Below, piece after piece: positions 1 through 8,080 of a stretch of DNA of 27,413 nucleotides (positions are counted from its first letter, which is position 1; each line of letters begins with the position of its first letter). The DNA is taken from contig DKDC01000021.1 of assembly GCA_002451695.1 (NCBI GenBank), forward strand, positions 54,973 to 82,385, given 5' to 3'. Under the pieces are notes generated by a model, which saw only the letters and a program-made list of their open reading frames with translations, searched no databases and was not told where the DNA came from. This DNA comes from Prevotellaceae bacterium UBA6858. GTDB taxonomy: Bacteria > Bacteroidota > Bacteroidia > Bacteroidales > Bacteroidaceae. Made by a program: the position numbers and the translations under genes.

Positions 1-60
1 AGACATAATTTTTCCTACATCGGACATAGTTTTTCTCATGTCCTATGTGATTTTCGGGAT
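1..60 (-). repeat. Partial copy of dispersed hairpin-containing intergenic element
   Basis: Read on the minus strand this stretch contains ACTATGTCCGATGTAG followed by GAAAAATTATGTCT, and an imperfect partner ATGTCCTATGTGA nearby. The same words, with the same A/T-rich spacers, occur at 7651-7800 and 18500-18655. The two arms here (16-28 and 39-51) pair at 10 of 13 positions around a short T-rich loop. The copy is cut by the window edge, so its full length is unknown. No coding function is visible. Inference: a non-autonomous extragenic repeat of this genome. Confidence 0.6.
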
Positions 61-100
61 ATTGGAGGGAAGGTTGCCAATTTCGGTTTTGCGCCATTTG

Positions 101-205
101 TAGGGGCGTATTGCATACGCCCTGTATGCCACCGCGTAAACTTCATTGCAAACCACCGCCGCAATATTGCAAAGCGGCGCAATTCTGGGCGTGTGCGATA
201 CGCCC
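101..205. repeat. Pair of REP-like palindromes in inverted orientation
   Basis: Two similar hairpins face each other. The first is GGGCGTAT-TGC-ATACGCCC at 104-122, preceded by TAG. The second is GGGCGTGT-GCG-ATACGCCC at 187-205, followed by TACGG. The outer flanks (TGTAGG... and ...CCTACGG) are also complementary, so the unit of about 105 bp is an inverted pair. This is the architecture of REP/BIME-type extragenic repeats, which are usually mobilised by RAYT transposases. No such transposase is in the window. Between the hairpins there is G+C-rich sequence with no convincing gene. Confidence 0.6.
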
Positions 206-352
206 TACGGCGGCTTAATTTTCTTGTTAATTGCTGTTTGCGCGTTTGCCGCGTGCATAGCATATCTCCTGTATGTCACTGTCTGAACCGCACCCTATAC
301 CGCACCTTAACATTGCGAAACAGGCACAAAGGCTGGGGGAATGATAACGTTT

Positions 353-384
353 AAGCCGCAGCGTTTCACAACGCAGCGGCTTTT
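353..384 (+). terminator. Hairpin terminator of an upstream transcript
   Basis: AAGCCGCAGCG pairs with CGCAGCGGCTT with one internal A-A mismatch, and TTTTG follows directly. It probably ends a transcript that starts left of the window, since no gene for it lies inside. The minus-strand side (GCGGCTTAAACG) is less terminator-like. Confidence 0.55.
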
Positions 385-570
385 GTAGTTGGAATTATAT
401 AATCAAACTTTTTATAGCAACTTGATTTTTGGTATTAATGGTTCAAGGTGAGCAGTAAGATTGGTACTGTTTTGCAAATATCAGCAAAATTTTAATACCG
501 ACAAAGCAAAAGAGGAAAGTTTCTATAGGTTTTTTGTCATATATACACAGATAATTCATAAAAAGGCCTG

Positions 571-606
571 TTTGGGGGCAAAATAAGGGAAAAATGCGTA
601 ATTTTA
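571..606 (+). promoter_or_regulatory. Possible glnS promoter
   Basis: TTTG at 571-574 and TAATTTTA at 599-606 resemble the Bacteroidota -33 (TTTG) and -7 (TAnnTTTG) boxes. The last base of the -7 box is A instead of G and the spacer (24 nt) is longer than usual. The glnS start lies 20 nt downstream. Weak call. Confidence 0.3.
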
Positions 607-625
607 CATCGTAAAAAAGAATACA

Positions 626-2320
626 ATGGAAGAGAAAAAGACAGAAGAGCGCAGAAATTTGGATTTCATTGAGCAGATAGTTGAAAAGGATTTGGCGGAG
701 GGCAAAAACGGCGGACGTTTGCAGACGCGTTTTCCGCCAGAGCCTAACGGCTATCTTCATATAGGCCATGCAAAGGCCATTTGCGAGGATTTTGGAGTGG
801 CGGAAAAATTCGGCGGGGTGTGCAACCTGCGCCTTGACGACACTAACCCGCAAAAGGAGAACACCGATTATGTGGAGGGCATAAAGCACGACATACAATG
901 GCTCGGCTTTAAGTGGGGCAATATATATTATGCTTCGGACTACTTTCAGAGGCTTTGGGATTTCGCGGTGCGCCTGATAAAAGAGGGCAAGGCATACGTT
1001 GACGAGCAGACGAGCGAGCAGATTGCCGCGCAGAAGGGCACTCCCACGCAAGCCGGCACAGACAGTCCGTATCGCAACCGTCCTGTAGAGGAAAGCCTCG
1101 ACCTGTTCAACAAAATGAACAACGGCGAAGTTCCCGAAGGGTCGATGGTGCTGCGTGCCAAGATAGACATGGCAAACCCCAATATGCACTTCCGCGACCC
1201 GGTGATTTACCGCATAATAAACAAGCCCCACCATCGCACGGGCAACAAGTGGAAAGTGTATCCCATGTATGACTTTGCGCATGGGCAGAGCGACTATTTT
1301 GAAGGGGTAACCCATTCGATATGCACGCTTGAGTTTGTTCCCCACCGCCCGCTTTACGACTATTTCATAGACGAACTGAAGGAGGGTAAGGACTTGGATG
1401 ACAACCGTCCGCGCCAGTATGAATTCAACCGCTTAAACCTCACATATACGGTGATGAGCAAACGCAAACTTCTCGCTTTGGTTGAAGAGGGGCTTGTCAG
1501 CGGTTGGGACGATCCGCGCATGCCGACAATTTGCGGGCTTCGCCGCCGTGGTTATTCCCCGGAGGCCATACGCAAGTTCATACGCATGATAGGCTATACG
1601 AAGTTTGACGCGCTCAACGATTATGCCATGCTCGAGGCTGCGGCACGCGAGGATCTCAACCAAAGGGCTACGAGAGTGAGTGCGGTGCTTAATCCTGTGA
1701 AGCTCGTAATCACCAACTATCCAGAGGGCAAGGAGGAGGAAATGGAGGCGGAGAATAACCCCGAAAATCCCCAGGCGGGAAAGCACGCCATTGTTTTTGG
1801 CAAAGAGCTGTGGATAGAGCGCGAGGATTTCATGGAGGACGCGCCCAAGAAGTTTTTCCGCATGACCCCCGGCAAGGAGGTGCGCCTCAAGAATGCCTAC
1901 ATTGTAAAATGCACAAGTTGCAAGAAAGATGAGGCCGGAAATGTTTCCGAAGTTTATTGCGAGTATGACCCCGAAACACGCAGCGGACTTCCCGGCGCGG
2001 ACCGCAAGGTAAAGGGCACGCTGCATTGGATTGGCGTGAAGCACGCCATCAAGGCCGAGGTGAGGATTTACGACCACCTGTTCGCGGTGGAAGACCCGTC
2101 GTCTGACGAACGCGATTTTAGGGAATTGCTCAACCCGGAATCAAAGAAAGTTCTTGAAAACTGCTATGTGGAGTCTTTTGCTGCGGAAAGGCCGGTAGGG
2201 GAATATTTGCAGTTCCAACGCATAGGCTATTTCATGAAAGATTCTGACAGCAGCGAGGAAAAGCCGGTATATAACCGCACTGTCAGCCTGAAGGATAATT
2301 GGAGTAAGAAGAATAAATGA
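626..2320 (+). CDS. glnS: Glutamine--tRNA ligase (GlnRS)
   Basis: Cytoplasmic class Ic aminoacyl-tRNA synthetase that charges tRNA(Gln) with glutamine using ATP. The catalytic domain starts with RFPPEPNGYLHIGHAK, giving the HIGH motif at residues 45-48. RLDDTNP follows at 69-75, and the KMSKS-type loop is VMSKR at 276-280. The C-terminal anticodon-binding beta-barrels follow from about residue 350 to 564. Length (564 aa) matches bacterial GlnRS. The discriminating second-motif sequence and the DDTNP context favour GlnRS over GluRS. The ATG start has no Shine-Dalgarno, as is normal in this phylum. The TGA stop overlaps the next start codon (ATGA), so the gene is translationally coupled to the TPR gene. 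It is first in a five-gene run. I see nothing irregular in it. Confidence 0.97.
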   Translation: MEEKKTEERRNLDFIEQIVEKDLAEGKNGGRLQTRFPPEPNGYLHIGHAKAICEDFGVAEKFGGVCNLRLDDTNPQKENTDYVEGIKHDIQWLGFKWGNIYYASDYFQRLWDFAVRLIKEGKAYVDEQTSEQIAAQKGTPTQAGTDSPYRNRPVEESLDLFNKMNNGEVPEGSMVLRAKIDMANPNMHFRDPVIYRIINKPHHRTGNKWKVYPMYDFAHGQSDYFEGVTHSICTLEFVPHRPLYDYFIDELKEGKDLDDNRPRQYEFNRLNLTYTVMSKRKLLALVEEGLVSGWDDPRMPTICGLRRRGYSPEAIRKFIRMIGYTKFDALNDYAMLEAAAREDLNQRATRVSAVLNPVKLVITNYPEGKEEEMEAENNPENPQAGKHAIVFGKELWIEREDFMEDAPKKFFRMTPGKEVRLKNAYIVKCTSCKKDEAGNVSEVYCEYDPETRSGLPGADRKVKGTLHWIGVKHAIKAEVRIYDHLFAVEDPSSDERDFRELLNPESKKVLENCYVESFAAERPVGEYLQFQRIGYFMKDSDSSEEKPVYNRTVSLKDNWSKKNK

Positions 2321-3741
2321 CAAATCCTAACGGAAAAGCCACCGATGCACTGGTGCGCAAAAATGTCGATCGCTACGAAGCCATGCTGATGAGCGGGCGC
2401 AAGGAATATTTTGACGAGGACGATTTGCTTGATGTAGCCGATTATTACTATAACGACATGTCTCGCAAGGAGAGTGCCTTGCAATGCCTTGACTATGCCT
2501 TGTCGCTTCACCCCGGATGTATGATGGCAACGCTGATGAAGGCGGAGATAATCTTTTATGCGGGGAAGCGCGAAGAGGCGTGGGCTTTGGTCAATTCTGT
2601 GGGCGACAAGACCGATCAGGATGTGCTGTATTACAAAGGGCTGTTTTGTTTGGAGGAAGGTCGTCTTGGTGAGGCCGAAGAGTTTTACAGGAAAGCCTAT
2701 TTTGCCCAAATGGGCGACGGCACAGATTTGTTTTGCCAAATAATCTCGGATTATCTGGAACACAACATTGTTGACGGGTTGGGCAAATGGTTCGCCATGC
2801 TTCCCGAAGCCCTGAGAAACGACAAGGGCGTGCTTGAGACAGAGGCGGACTACCTTCGGATTGCGGGGAAATACAAAGAGGCTATTGCCGTAGAGGAAAA
2901 ACTGATAGACGCAGACCCTTACAACGCCGTTTATTGGAATGGCATTGCAAGGCTTTATTACATGGACGGCAACTTTTCCAAGGCGCATGAAAGCGTGATG
3001 TACGCACTCGACATAGAGCCGGAGAACACGGAGAGTTTGGAAATAGCGGCAAATATAGCCACACATTACGGCGAGTTTGACGTAGCGGCAGGCTACTACA
3101 GCAAATACATCTCCATAGACGACAAGAATGGGCTGATTTATTATAACTACGCGCAGGCTTTGGTTTATGCGGAGCGTTACGCCGAGGCTTTGGTGATGCT
3201 TGATTATGCTTTGAAATACGCTGATGAGCGTCAGTTTGACAAATCTGACGTTTACCTCATGTATTCCACCGTTTATTGGGCTTTGGGAGATACAAAGGAT
3301 GCCCGGGCATATCTTGAAAAAACAGACAGAAAGAATATGACCGACGAGGCGTATTTGATGCGCAGGCTTTCGATAGACCTAAAGGAAAACAAGATTAGGA
3401 CTATAAAGGCGGATGTCAGGGAAGTTACGGATTTGGTCGTAAAGCAGCAGAGCGATCCGTGGTCGTTGCTTTACCTGCTTGTCTCTCTGGGCAATTACGG
3501 TCTTGTGCAAAATGTCATAGACAGGATTGAAAACGAAAACCCCAAGTATGCAGCCGAATGCTGGCCGTTCAAGGCAATGGTTAAGTTTATGGAAAAGGAC
3601 ACGGCCGGCTTTCTTGAAAACCTGAAGGAGGCTGTGGCGAAAGCCCCGGAGGAGACAATGTCTTTGTTTTCGGGAATGTTTCCCGAAGGTCTTGACGTGA
3701 AAGACTATTACACCTACGCTTTAGGCAACAGCAGCATCTGA
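2317..3741 (+). CDS. Tetratricopeptide-repeat (TPR) protein
   Basis: A 474-residue soluble protein with no signal peptide or membrane segment. Most of it is helical repeats of about 34 residues with the TPR pattern of small and aromatic positions. Clear units include ESALQCLDYALSLHPGC near residue 50, KEAIAVEEKLIDADPYNAVYW near 188, SKAHESVMYALDIEPENTESL near 223 and AEALVMLDYALKY near 290. The N-terminus is acidic. TPR arrays are protein-protein scaffolds; no catalytic domain is seen, so the partner is unknown. It overlaps glnS by 4 nt and its TGA stop is at 3739-3741, immediately before nth. Similar TPR genes are common next to housekeeping genes in Bacteroidales. The specific role cannot be read from the sequence. 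Confidence 0.85.
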   Translation: MTNPNGKATDALVRKNVDRYEAMLMSGRKEYFDEDDLLDVADYYYNDMSRKESALQCLDYALSLHPGCMMATLMKAEIIFYAGKREEAWALVNSVGDKTDQDVLYYKGLFCLEEGRLGEAEEFYRKAYFAQMGDGTDLFCQIISDYLEHNIVDGLGKWFAMLPEALRNDKGVLETEADYLRIAGKYKEAIAVEEKLIDADPYNAVYWNGIARLYYMDGNFSKAHESVMYALDIEPENTESLEIAANIATHYGEFDVAAGYYSKYISIDDKNGLIYYNYAQALVYAERYAEALVMLDYALKYADERQFDKSDVYLMYSTVYWALGDTKDARAYLEKTDRKNMTDEAYLMRRLSIDLKENKIRTIKADVREVTDLVVKQQSDPWSLLYLLVSLGNYGLVQNVIDRIENENPKYAAECWPFKAMVKFMEKDTAGFLENLKEAVAKAPEETMSLFSGMFPEGLDVKDYYTYALGNSSI

Positions 3742-3761
3742 TGACAAGGAACAAAGGGTGT

Positions 3762-4406
3762 ATGAAAAAGGCAGACAGATATAAGTTTGTACTTGGCTAT
3801 TTCGAGAAAAACATTCCGCCGGTGGAGACTGAATTGCACTACAGTTCGCCGTATGAGTTGCTGGTGGCGGTTATGCTTTCTGCACAATGTACCGACAAAA
3901 GAATAAATGCGGTTACGCCGGCTTTGTTCGCCGCTTACCCAACGGTGGAGTCTCTTGCTTCGGCTTCTGTGGAAGATGTTTTGCCTTACATTTCAAGTGT
4001 CTCTTACCCGAATTCGAAGGCAAAACATCTTGTGGAGATGGCACGGAAAGTGTGCAAAGACTTTCAGGGAGAGATACCGTCAGACTTTGACGGACTTACC
4101 AGTTTGCCCGGAGTGGGGAGAAAGACGGCAAATGTGGTTCTGGCAGTGGCTTTCGGCAAAAGCACCCTCGCAGTTGACACTCACGTTTACAGGGTGAGCC
4201 GCAGGTTGGGGCTTGTTCCCGAATCGTGCAACACTCCGCAAAAGGTGGAATATGAACTTATGAAGAACATTCCCGAAAGTCTTGTCCCGGCATCGCATTT
4301 CTGGATTTTGATGCATGGACGTTACGTATGCAAATCGCGCAAGCCCGAATGCGAAAACTGCGGCATTAAGGAGGCTTGCAAATATTATTCAGCCCATTCA
4401 AAATAA
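3762..4406 (+). CDS. nth: Endonuclease III (base-excision repair DNA glycosylase/AP lyase)
   Basis: Removes oxidised pyrimidines from DNA and nicks the abasic site. The helix-hairpin-helix motif LPGVGRKTANVV contains the catalytic lysine, and AVDTHVYRV contains the catalytic aspartate. The C-terminal [4Fe-4S] ligands are spaced C-x6-C-x2-C-x5-C, within YVCKSRKPECENCGIKEAC. An alternative start at 3741 would overlap the TPR stop and add seven residues. I prefer 3762 because MKKADRYKF aligns with the usual Nth N-terminus and places the lysine at 121 and the aspartate at 139, one off the E. coli numbering (120/138). The gene lies 6 nt upstream of the amidase gene. All key residues are present, so it should be active. 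Confidence 0.95.
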   Translation: MKKADRYKFVLGYFEKNIPPVETELHYSSPYELLVAVMLSAQCTDKRINAVTPALFAAYPTVESLASASVEDVLPYISSVSYPNSKAKHLVEMARKVCKDFQGEIPSDFDGLTSLPGVGRKTANVVLAVAFGKSTLAVDTHVYRVSRRLGLVPESCNTPQKVEYELMKNIPESLVPASHFWILMHGRYVCKSRKPECENCGIKEACKYYSAHSK

Positions 4407-4412
4407 ATTGCA

Positions 4413-7316
4413 ATGCTTCGTCTGCTGTTACTGTTGCCAATATGCTTGCTGCCGCTTACTGCGTTTTCGCAAAGTGATACACTTACAGCCGTACTGAGCG
4501 AATACTTCAAGCATTATCAAGCTCCGAATTACTGCCCGACAGGTGTGTGCAAACTTACAGACTGTAGCGTTGACGAGGAAAATAAAACCATTGACATAAA
4601 TACCAATGATGTTTTCGGCGCACAGCCTTTTACCGACAAGATTGTAAAATCCATATATGCCTCCATTTCGCGCAGCCTGCCCGAAAACTACAAAGGCTAT
4701 AAGCTTAATGTGTATTCCGAAGGCAGGTCGTTGTCTGAGCTTATCCCTAATCCATACAGGGAAAAAACGGACAAAAGCCGGTTGTGGAATGCTTTGGACT
4801 ACAAAGGCGAGCCTTGGGTTTTTAATGCCTCAAAGCCATACGTATTCAAATATGGCTTGCAAAACCGCCATTTGTCGGTATGGGCAAGTCATGGACGCTA
4901 TTATTCCAACGCAGAAGACGCCTGGAAGTGGCAGAGGCCCTATCTTTTTTCCACCACGGAGGACTTGCTGACGCAAACATTTGTTGTGCCTTTCTTGATA
5001 CCCATGCTTGAAAATTCGGGGGCAATAGTATTTTCTCCTCGTGAGCGCAGTTGGCAAAGCGAGGAAATAATAGTTGACAACGACGCTCCCACAGCCAACG
5101 GCTCGTATCTGGAAAAGCAGCAGGGAAGTCCGTGGCAGCAAAGTCCGCTTCCCGGTTTCGCAAACACAAAAACGGTGTATTTCGATGACGACAATCCGTT
5201 TTCGGCAGGTTCTGCACGTATGACGGCGGCGGCATCAAGCAAGGCAAAGGCTTCTTATGTGAAATGGATGCCGAAAATAAGGAAGTCGGGAATGTATGAG
5301 GTCTATGTGAGCTATCAAACATTGGATGGGGCTGTGGATGATGCAGAATACACGGTTTATCACGGAGGTGTTGCCACCCGTATGAAAGTAAACCAGCGCA
5401 TGGGCGGAGGCACTTGGGTTTACTTGGGGAGATTTTTCTTCAGCGCGGGGGAAAATGACAAAAATTGCGTGGTTCTTTCGAATGTTTCGGGAAATCATGG
5501 TGTCGTTTCAGCCGATGCGGTGCGTTTTGGCGGGGGTATGGGAAATGTTTCCCGCAGTGAAGACGAGAACGGAGAACCTATGACGAGCCACTTGCCGAGG
5601 TTTCTTGAAGGGGCGCGTTATTCTGCGCAATGGTACGGTGTACCGTATAGCTATTACAGTTCATACGGCGGTGAGGACGATTATAAGGATGACATAAATG
5701 CCCGGTCGTATGCTACAAACTGGCTTTCCGGCGGGTCGGTTTATATGCAAAACGCAGATGGGCGCAAGGTGCCGATAGAGCTTTCGCTTGCGGTTCATAG
5801 TGATGCCGGTTACAAAAACAACGCTCTTGTGGGAACATTGGGCATTGCCACGACAAACGGCGTTGCCGGGGAAACCTCTTATCCTTCGGGGATAAGCAGG
5901 AAAACTTCGTTGGATTTTGCCTATATGCTTACGGACGGCGTGACAACCGAGTTGTCGCGTATTTATAAGACAAACTGGCCACGGCGTGAGTCTTACGACA
6001 AAAATTACAGCGAGAGCAGCCGTCCGGCTATGCCCTCTGCGATAATAGAAACTTTGTCGCACCAGAATTTCCGCGACATGATATATGCTCACGATCCTTG
6101 GTTCAAGTTTAATATGTCGCGCAGCATATACAAGGCCATATTGCGCTATATGGCTTTTGGGCATGGCGGCAAATATGTTGTGTCCCCCCTTGCCCCGGAT
6201 AACTTTTCTGTGGAGTTTACCGGCAAAAGCGAGGTAACGCTCAAATGGAACGCGGTAAGGGACAGTTTGGAGCCTACGGCAGTGCCTACAGGCTATATAG
6301 TATATACCCGTGTAGGTAATGGGGATTTCGACAACGGGGAATTTGTCAGCAAGCCTGCTTTTGTGAAAAAACTGAATGCCGGGATTGTGTACAGCTTCCG
6401 TGTAACAGCCGTTAATAAGGGCGGGGAGAGTTTTCCGACAGAAACACTTTCGGCTTGCAGGGCGAAAACTCCAGCGCGTCCCCTGCTTGTCGTGAATTGC
6501 TTTGACAGGCTTTCCGGACCGGAGGTCATAGAAAAAGACGACAGCATTGGTTTTGACCTTTATAAGGACATTGGAGTGCCGTATATGCAGACGCCGGAAT
6601 ATTCGGGGGCGCAAAAACGTTTTGACCCGAACAGGGGAGGGGACGAGTCGGCAGGTGGACTAGGCTTCAGCGGTTACGAACTGGCAAGCACCATGATAGC
6701 GGGAAACACGTTTGATTATGCTTTCGTGCACGGCTCTGCTATCGCCCCAGGCTATTCTTTCGTGTCGTGCAGCCGCAAATCGGTGGAAAACGGAAGTGTA
6801 AATCTCTCGAAATATCCAATGGTGGATGTTATCTTAGGCTTGCAAAAGAGAACCAAATACAGCTTTAAGGACTACAAGACGCTTAACGGACAAATGCGCT
6901 CAAAGCTGGCTTCATATCTTTCGGGCGGAGGGTCTTTGCTTGTCAGCGGGGCATACGTGGGAAGCGATATGCCGTCTTCGCGGGAACGTTCATTCTTGGC
7001 GCAGACGCTGCATTGTGTCCATGGGGGAGCTTTGAGGGAGAAAACAAGTATAGCCGGTGCGGAAGAGAAATTCTCTATAGAGCAGGAATTTGGGCATGAA
7101 ACTTACGCCGTGCAGTCTGTTGACCGCATAAAGCCGGCAAATGGTTCGCAAAGCATATTCAAGTATTCGGACGGCAGTTCGGCGGGGGTGCTGTATCAGG
7201 GGGCAAATTACCGTTGTGCCACGTTGGGCTTCCCTCTCGAAAGTATAAAAGACAAAAAGGTGCTGGCGAATATAATGCTGAAACTTGTAAAAACGCTCGC
7301 AAAGGATAATCAATAA
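4413..7316 (+). CDS. Secreted Amidase_3-like protein with inserted golvesin-type domain, FN3 domain and C-terminal GATase-like domain ('xanthan lyase' family)
   Basis: A 967-residue exported protein. The signal peptide is residues 1-19 (LLLLLPICLLPLTAFS). Proteins of this architecture are often named xanthan lyase in Bacteroidales, but the motifs I see are those of an N-acetylmuramoyl-L-alanine amidase (Amidase_3) fold. WASHGRYY (His160) and STTEDL (Glu183) look like the first two zinc ligands. LENSGAIVFSPRE matches the helix-strand that follows. LAVHSDAGY (His462) looks like the third ligand, and AIIETLSHQNF (Glu546) the catalytic glutamate. Between the two halves, about residues 250-375, sits a golvesin/xanthan-lyase C-terminal-like beta-sandwich (WMPKIRKSGMYEVYVSY ... 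VSADAVRFGGG). An FN3 domain follows (about 593-685), then an alpha/beta region (690-967) with a glutamine-amidotransferase-like look. Probable role: periplasmic or cell-surface peptidoglycan or glycan hydrolysis. It is fourth in the glnS run. Confidence 0.8.
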   Translation: MLRLLLLLPICLLPLTAFSQSDTLTAVLSEYFKHYQAPNYCPTGVCKLTDCSVDEENKTIDINTNDVFGAQPFTDKIVKSIYASISRSLPENYKGYKLNVYSEGRSLSELIPNPYREKTDKSRLWNALDYKGEPWVFNASKPYVFKYGLQNRHLSVWASHGRYYSNAEDAWKWQRPYLFSTTEDLLTQTFVVPFLIPMLENSGAIVFSPRERSWQSEEIIVDNDAPTANGSYLEKQQGSPWQQSPLPGFANTKTVYFDDDNPFSAGSARMTAAASSKAKASYVKWMPKIRKSGMYEVYVSYQTLDGAVDDAEYTVYHGGVATRMKVNQRMGGGTWVYLGRFFFSAGENDKNCVVLSNVSGNHGVVSADAVRFGGGMGNVSRSEDENGEPMTSHLPRFLEGARYSAQWYGVPYSYYSSYGGEDDYKDDINARSYATNWLSGGSVYMQNADGRKVPIELSLAVHSDAGYKNNALVGTLGIATTNGVAGETSYPSGISRKTSLDFAYMLTDGVTTELSRIYKTNWPRRESYDKNYSESSRPAMPSAIIETLSHQNFRDMIYAHDPWFKFNMSRSIYKAILRYMAFGHGGKYVVSPLAPDNFSVEFTGKSEVTLKWNAVRDSLEPTAVPTGYIVYTRVGNGDFDNGEFVSKPAFVKKLNAGIVYSFRVTAVNKGGESFPTETLSACRAKTPARPLLVVNCFDRLSGPEVIEKDDSIGFDLYKDIGVPYMQTPEYSGAQKRFDPNRGGDESAGGLGFSGYELASTMIAGNTFDYAFVHGSAIAPGYSFVSCSRKSVENGSVNLSKYPMVDVILGLQKRTKYSFKDYKTLNGQMRSKLASYLSGGGSLLVSGAYVGSDMPSSRERSFLAQTLHCVHGGALREKTSIAGAEEKFSIEQEFGHETYAVQSVDRIKPANGSQSIFKYSDGSSAGVLYQGANYRCATLGFPLESIKDKKVLANIMLKLVKTLAKDNQ

Positions 7317-7326
7317 ACAAAATACC

Positions 7327-7638
7327 ATGTATAAAATACAATTGAACTTGGCAGGAACACATTTCCTGAATATAACTGACGAACATTTGCAGACAATAAG
7401 GAAGTATGCGCTTTTCAGGGATTTGGTAGATTCGAACGGGTATGTTGATGAGCCGGTTCTTGAAAAGCTGAAACTGAATATGCGTTCCATAATCGGTTCT
7501 TCCACTGATGAAGTCAAGGATTTGCTTCATTTGGCGGCAGAAGTCATATACAACGACAGAATGAAGGCGTTCGGATTGCGGCAATTGATAATGCTTTACG
7601 TTACGTGGAGCAAGGAGCATTCCACGCAGGAGGAATAA
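7327..7638 (+). CDS. Small conserved-looking protein of unknown function
   Basis: A 103-residue soluble protein, acidic and mostly helical by composition, with no signal peptide, membrane segment or recognisable motif. It starts 10 nt after the amidase stop, so it is the last gene of the glnS-TPR-nth-amidase run and very likely co-transcribed. Codon use and composition match its neighbours, and the frame is unbroken between tight boundaries, which supports a real gene. About 20 nt after the stop is a strong hairpin (7659-7690) that belongs to a dispersed repeat and may also influence the 3' end of this transcript. I do not recognise a family and assign no function. Confidence 0.7.
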   Translation: MYKIQLNLAGTHFLNITDEHLQTIRKYALFRDLVDSNGYVDEPVLEKLKLNMRSIIGSSTDEVKDLLHLAAEVIYNDRMKAFGLRQLIMLYVTWSKEHSTQEE

Positions 7639-7650
7639 TGTCAGAAATAA

Positions 7651-7800
7651 AAAAAACTATGTCCGATGTAGTTTTTTCTACATCGGACATGGAAAAAATT
7701 ATATCAGACCTTTTTCAGACACTTACAACGCGCAGAGTAACAAATCGTTACGGCAAATGTCTTTTATATGGTTATTGTTTTGTGCCCCAATGCGTTATAT
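7651..7800 (+). repeat. Copy of dispersed ~140-bp intergenic element with perfect 13-bp hairpin
   Basis: ATGTCCGATGTAG (7659-7671) and CTACATCGGACAT (7678-7690) form a perfect 13-bp stem around T6. Downstream come CAAATCGTTA at 7741-7750 and CAATGCGTTAT at 7788-7798. The copy at 18500-18655 has the same landmarks at nearly the same spacing: 82 versus 83 nt from ATGTCC to CAAATCG, then 47 versus 46 nt to CAATGCG. The two late words are themselves near direct repeats (8 of 10). On the minus strand the hairpin is followed by a T-run, so it could terminate leftward transcription. No protein is evident. Confidence 0.7.
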
Positions 7801-8056
7801 GTTTTTGCAATGTTTGCGGCTTGGTAAAAATCCATACAGTGGCATAATGTGGAAACAGGGTGTCTGGCATTGGGGGCTATGGCAGTTGCCAGTCGTTTCT
7901 GCCGATACGGCAAGCCGAATCATGCACTTATGGTGGAGGTCTGCCCCGAACTTGGATAACATAAATCGTCTTAATGGTAACGTTGACATAACTGCGTTAT
8001 ATCAAAGCGGGTGCTTTATTTATGGCGGTATTGCCGTGTATTAAGGCAGAAATTGC
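7801..8056. other. Intergenic sequence without a supported gene
   Basis: Together with the repeat just upstream this makes a 440-nt gap between the small unknown gene and guaA. Two + strand open frames (7605-7847 and 7757-8044) cross it, but they run through the dispersed repeat, are rich in Cys/Trp/Met with no domain pattern, and are in different frames. The words GGGTGTCTGGCATTGGGGG near 7859 resemble GGGTGTCTCGCAATAGGGC near 18436, upstream of the other copy, which suggests the related non-coding sequence may extend further. Confidence 0.45.
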
Positions 8057-8064
8057 TATTTTTG
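8057..8064 (+). promoter_or_regulatory. guaA promoter, -7 box
   Basis: TATTTTTG fits the Bacteroidota TAnnTTTG -7 consensus. TTG at 8031-8033, 23 nt upstream, is a weak -33 candidate. The guaA start is 16 nt after the box, so the 5' leader would be only about 10 nt. Confidence 0.6.
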
Positions 8065-8080
8065 CATAAATAAAGCCACA

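Larger units (their letters stand above)
206..625. other. Non-coding leader region upstream of glnS
   Basis: No credible gene is seen in the ~620 nt before glnS. Minus-strand open frames here are low-complexity and continue antisense into glnS. The stretch holds a hairpin terminator-like structure at 353-384, then A/T-rich sequence with a possible glnS promoter near 571-606. I looked for a tRNA around 280-345 and found no cloverleaf or CCA-like end. Confidence 0.5.

Noticed and set aside
280..345. Possible tRNA before the hairpin at 353
   Set aside because: No acceptor or T-arm pairing and no GTTCRA-like motif could be found.
443..1345. 300-codon minus-strand open frame
   Set aside because: It is antisense to glnS, Leu/Val/His/Ala rich without a domain, and arises from the codon bias of the coding strand.
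7659..7690. Intrinsic terminator for the glnS run
   Set aside because: The hairpin is strong but on the + strand is followed by GGAAAAAATT and not a T-run, and the same structure recurs elsewhere as a repeat, so it was listed as a repeat.
7605..8044. Two + strand frames between the small unknown gene and guaA
   Set aside because: They cross the dispersed hairpin element and the guaA upstream region, are in different frames, and have no domain-like sequence.
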